64,000 nucleotides of DNA from Hyphomicrobiales bacterium (GTDB lineage Bacteria > Pseudomonadota > Alphaproteobacteria > Rhizobiales > Devosiaceae), in NCBI GenBank assembly GCA_900470445.1, contig UCAU01000045.1:1-64000 (forward strand), read 5' to 3'. Every line of letters starts with the position of its first letter. The stretch's first letter is position 1. Below are positions 63,489-64,000 of the stretch, in pieces. Under the pieces are notes generated by a model. That model was not told the origin of the DNA, ran no database searches, and saw nothing but the letters and a program-made list of their open reading frames with translations. The position numbers and the translations under genes were made by a program.

Positions 63489-64000
63489 ATGACGATTATC
63501 GTTACCGGTGGAGCCGGCTTTATCGGCGCGAATTTCATCCGCCTTTGGGTTTCAGACAGTGACGAGCCCATCGTGAATCTCGACCGGCTCACATATTCGG
63601 GCAATCCTGAAAATCTTGCGGCGCTGACCGGCCCGGGCCATCACACCTTGGTCCAGGGCGATATCAGAAACCGGGACCTGGTTTCGGCGCTTCTTGCCGA
63701 GCACAAGCCTCGGGCGATTATCAACTTTGCAGCCGAAAGCCATGTGGACCGCTCGATTACGGGGCCGGCCGAATTTGTTGATACCAATATCGGTGGGGCC
63801 TTTAACCTGCTCGATTGCACCGTCGCCTATCTGCGCGCCAATCCCGAGAGCGGCAGCAGCTTCCGGTTTCTTCAGATATCCACTGACGAGGTCTATGGCT
63901 CACTTTCTGCTGATGAGCCACCATTTTCCGAAGCCCGCCCCTTTTCGCCTAATAGCCCCTATTCGGCGTCGAAGGCAGCAGCCGACCACTTGGTCAATGC
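63489..64000 (+). CDS. rfbB: dTDP-glucose 4,6-dehydratase, 5' part
   Basis: At least 170 residues, cut by the window end. MTIIVTGGAGFIGANFIRLW is the NAD-binding start, NFAAESHVDRSITGP contains the HVDRS motif, and ISTDEVYGSLS holds the catalytic TDE. YSASKAAADH supplies the Tyr-x3-Lys pair. It makes dTDP-4-keto-6-deoxyglucose from the RfbA product. Confidence 0.93.
   Translation, partial: MTIIVTGGAGFIGANFIRLWVSDSDEPIVNLDRLTYSGNPENLAALTGPGHHTLVQGDIRNRDLVSALLAEHKPRAIINFAAESHVDRSITGPAEFVDTNIGGAFNLLDCTVAYLRANPESGSSFRFLQISTDEVYGSLSADEPPFSEARPFSPNSPYSASKAAADHLVN

Overview
The window (GC-rich, about 60 percent by eye) looks like the chromosome of an alphaproteobacterium of the order Hyphomicrobiales, most like Devosia and relatives. 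That placement is an inference from protein character: FnrN-type regulation of cydDC/cydAB, large autotransporters with a shared C-terminal barrel, an IalB-like protein, a MalF/MalG-type sugar ABC transporter and Omp25-like outer-membrane barrels. No rRNA or other phylogenetic marker is present.

Region 1 (1-13.7 kb) is a worn accessory region. It holds a Tat/lipoprotein L,D-transpeptidase, a 1000-residue autotransporter, a doubly frameshifted nhaA, a tctA fragment, a DUF6065-like gene, remnants of IS3, IS110 and IS66 elements, a pRiA4b ORF-3 gene with two in-frame stops, an outer-membrane barrel with a 17-triplet collagen-like insert, a TacAT-type toxin-antitoxin pair and a broken Gfo/Idh/MocA oxidoreductase.

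Region 2 (13.9-29 kb) is a surface-protein and signalling locus. It has a 7TMR-DISM histidine kinase, an AraC regulator, an OmpR-type regulator, and a translationally coupled trio of degenerate EAL protein, small membrane protein and Fis-type HTH protein. Around these lie two copies of an autotransporter-plus-IalB module: an intact one (24.2-29.0 kb) and a deleted, chimeric one (17.2-17.8 kb). Each copy is preceded by the same 48-bp sequence. RelBE-type and VapC genes sit between them.

Region 3 (29.6-37.7 kb) starts with a Phd/PIN toxin-antitoxin pair and a frameshifted P-loop kinase. A catabolic operon follows: GntR/HutC regulator, fused NanE-NanK-like enzyme, sugar-binding protein and two permeases, with no ATPase gene. 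The same 17-bp inverted repeat lies before the regulator and before the enzyme gene. A DUF1275 gene follows.

Region 4 (38.0-45.3 kb) is a complete cytochrome bd set: fnr, cydD-cydC on the minus strand, cydA-cydB-cydX on the plus strand, and a perfect FNR box in the divergent promoter. Region 5 (45.6-51.4 kb) is a minus-strand manA, GT4 glycosyltransferase and GH130-like phosphorylase operon, followed by four very small genes and a one-domain response regulator whose phosphoacceptor Asp is Glu.

Region 6 (51.9-56.6 kb) is an island next to tRNA-Arg(CCG): remnants of a serine recombinase and of HsdR, an intact Fic protein with 10-bp promoter repeats, a roughly 360-bp gene-free stretch packed with perfect hairpins (candidate structured RNA), a CsbD-like gene and an unknown regulator-like gene. 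Region 7 (56.8-64 kb, open at the right end) is a surface-polysaccharide cluster making and using dTDP-sugars: GT8, rfbA, WbqC-like, methyltransferase, GT2, hexapeptide acetyltransferase, a propeller protein, a small DMT transporter and the start of rfbB.
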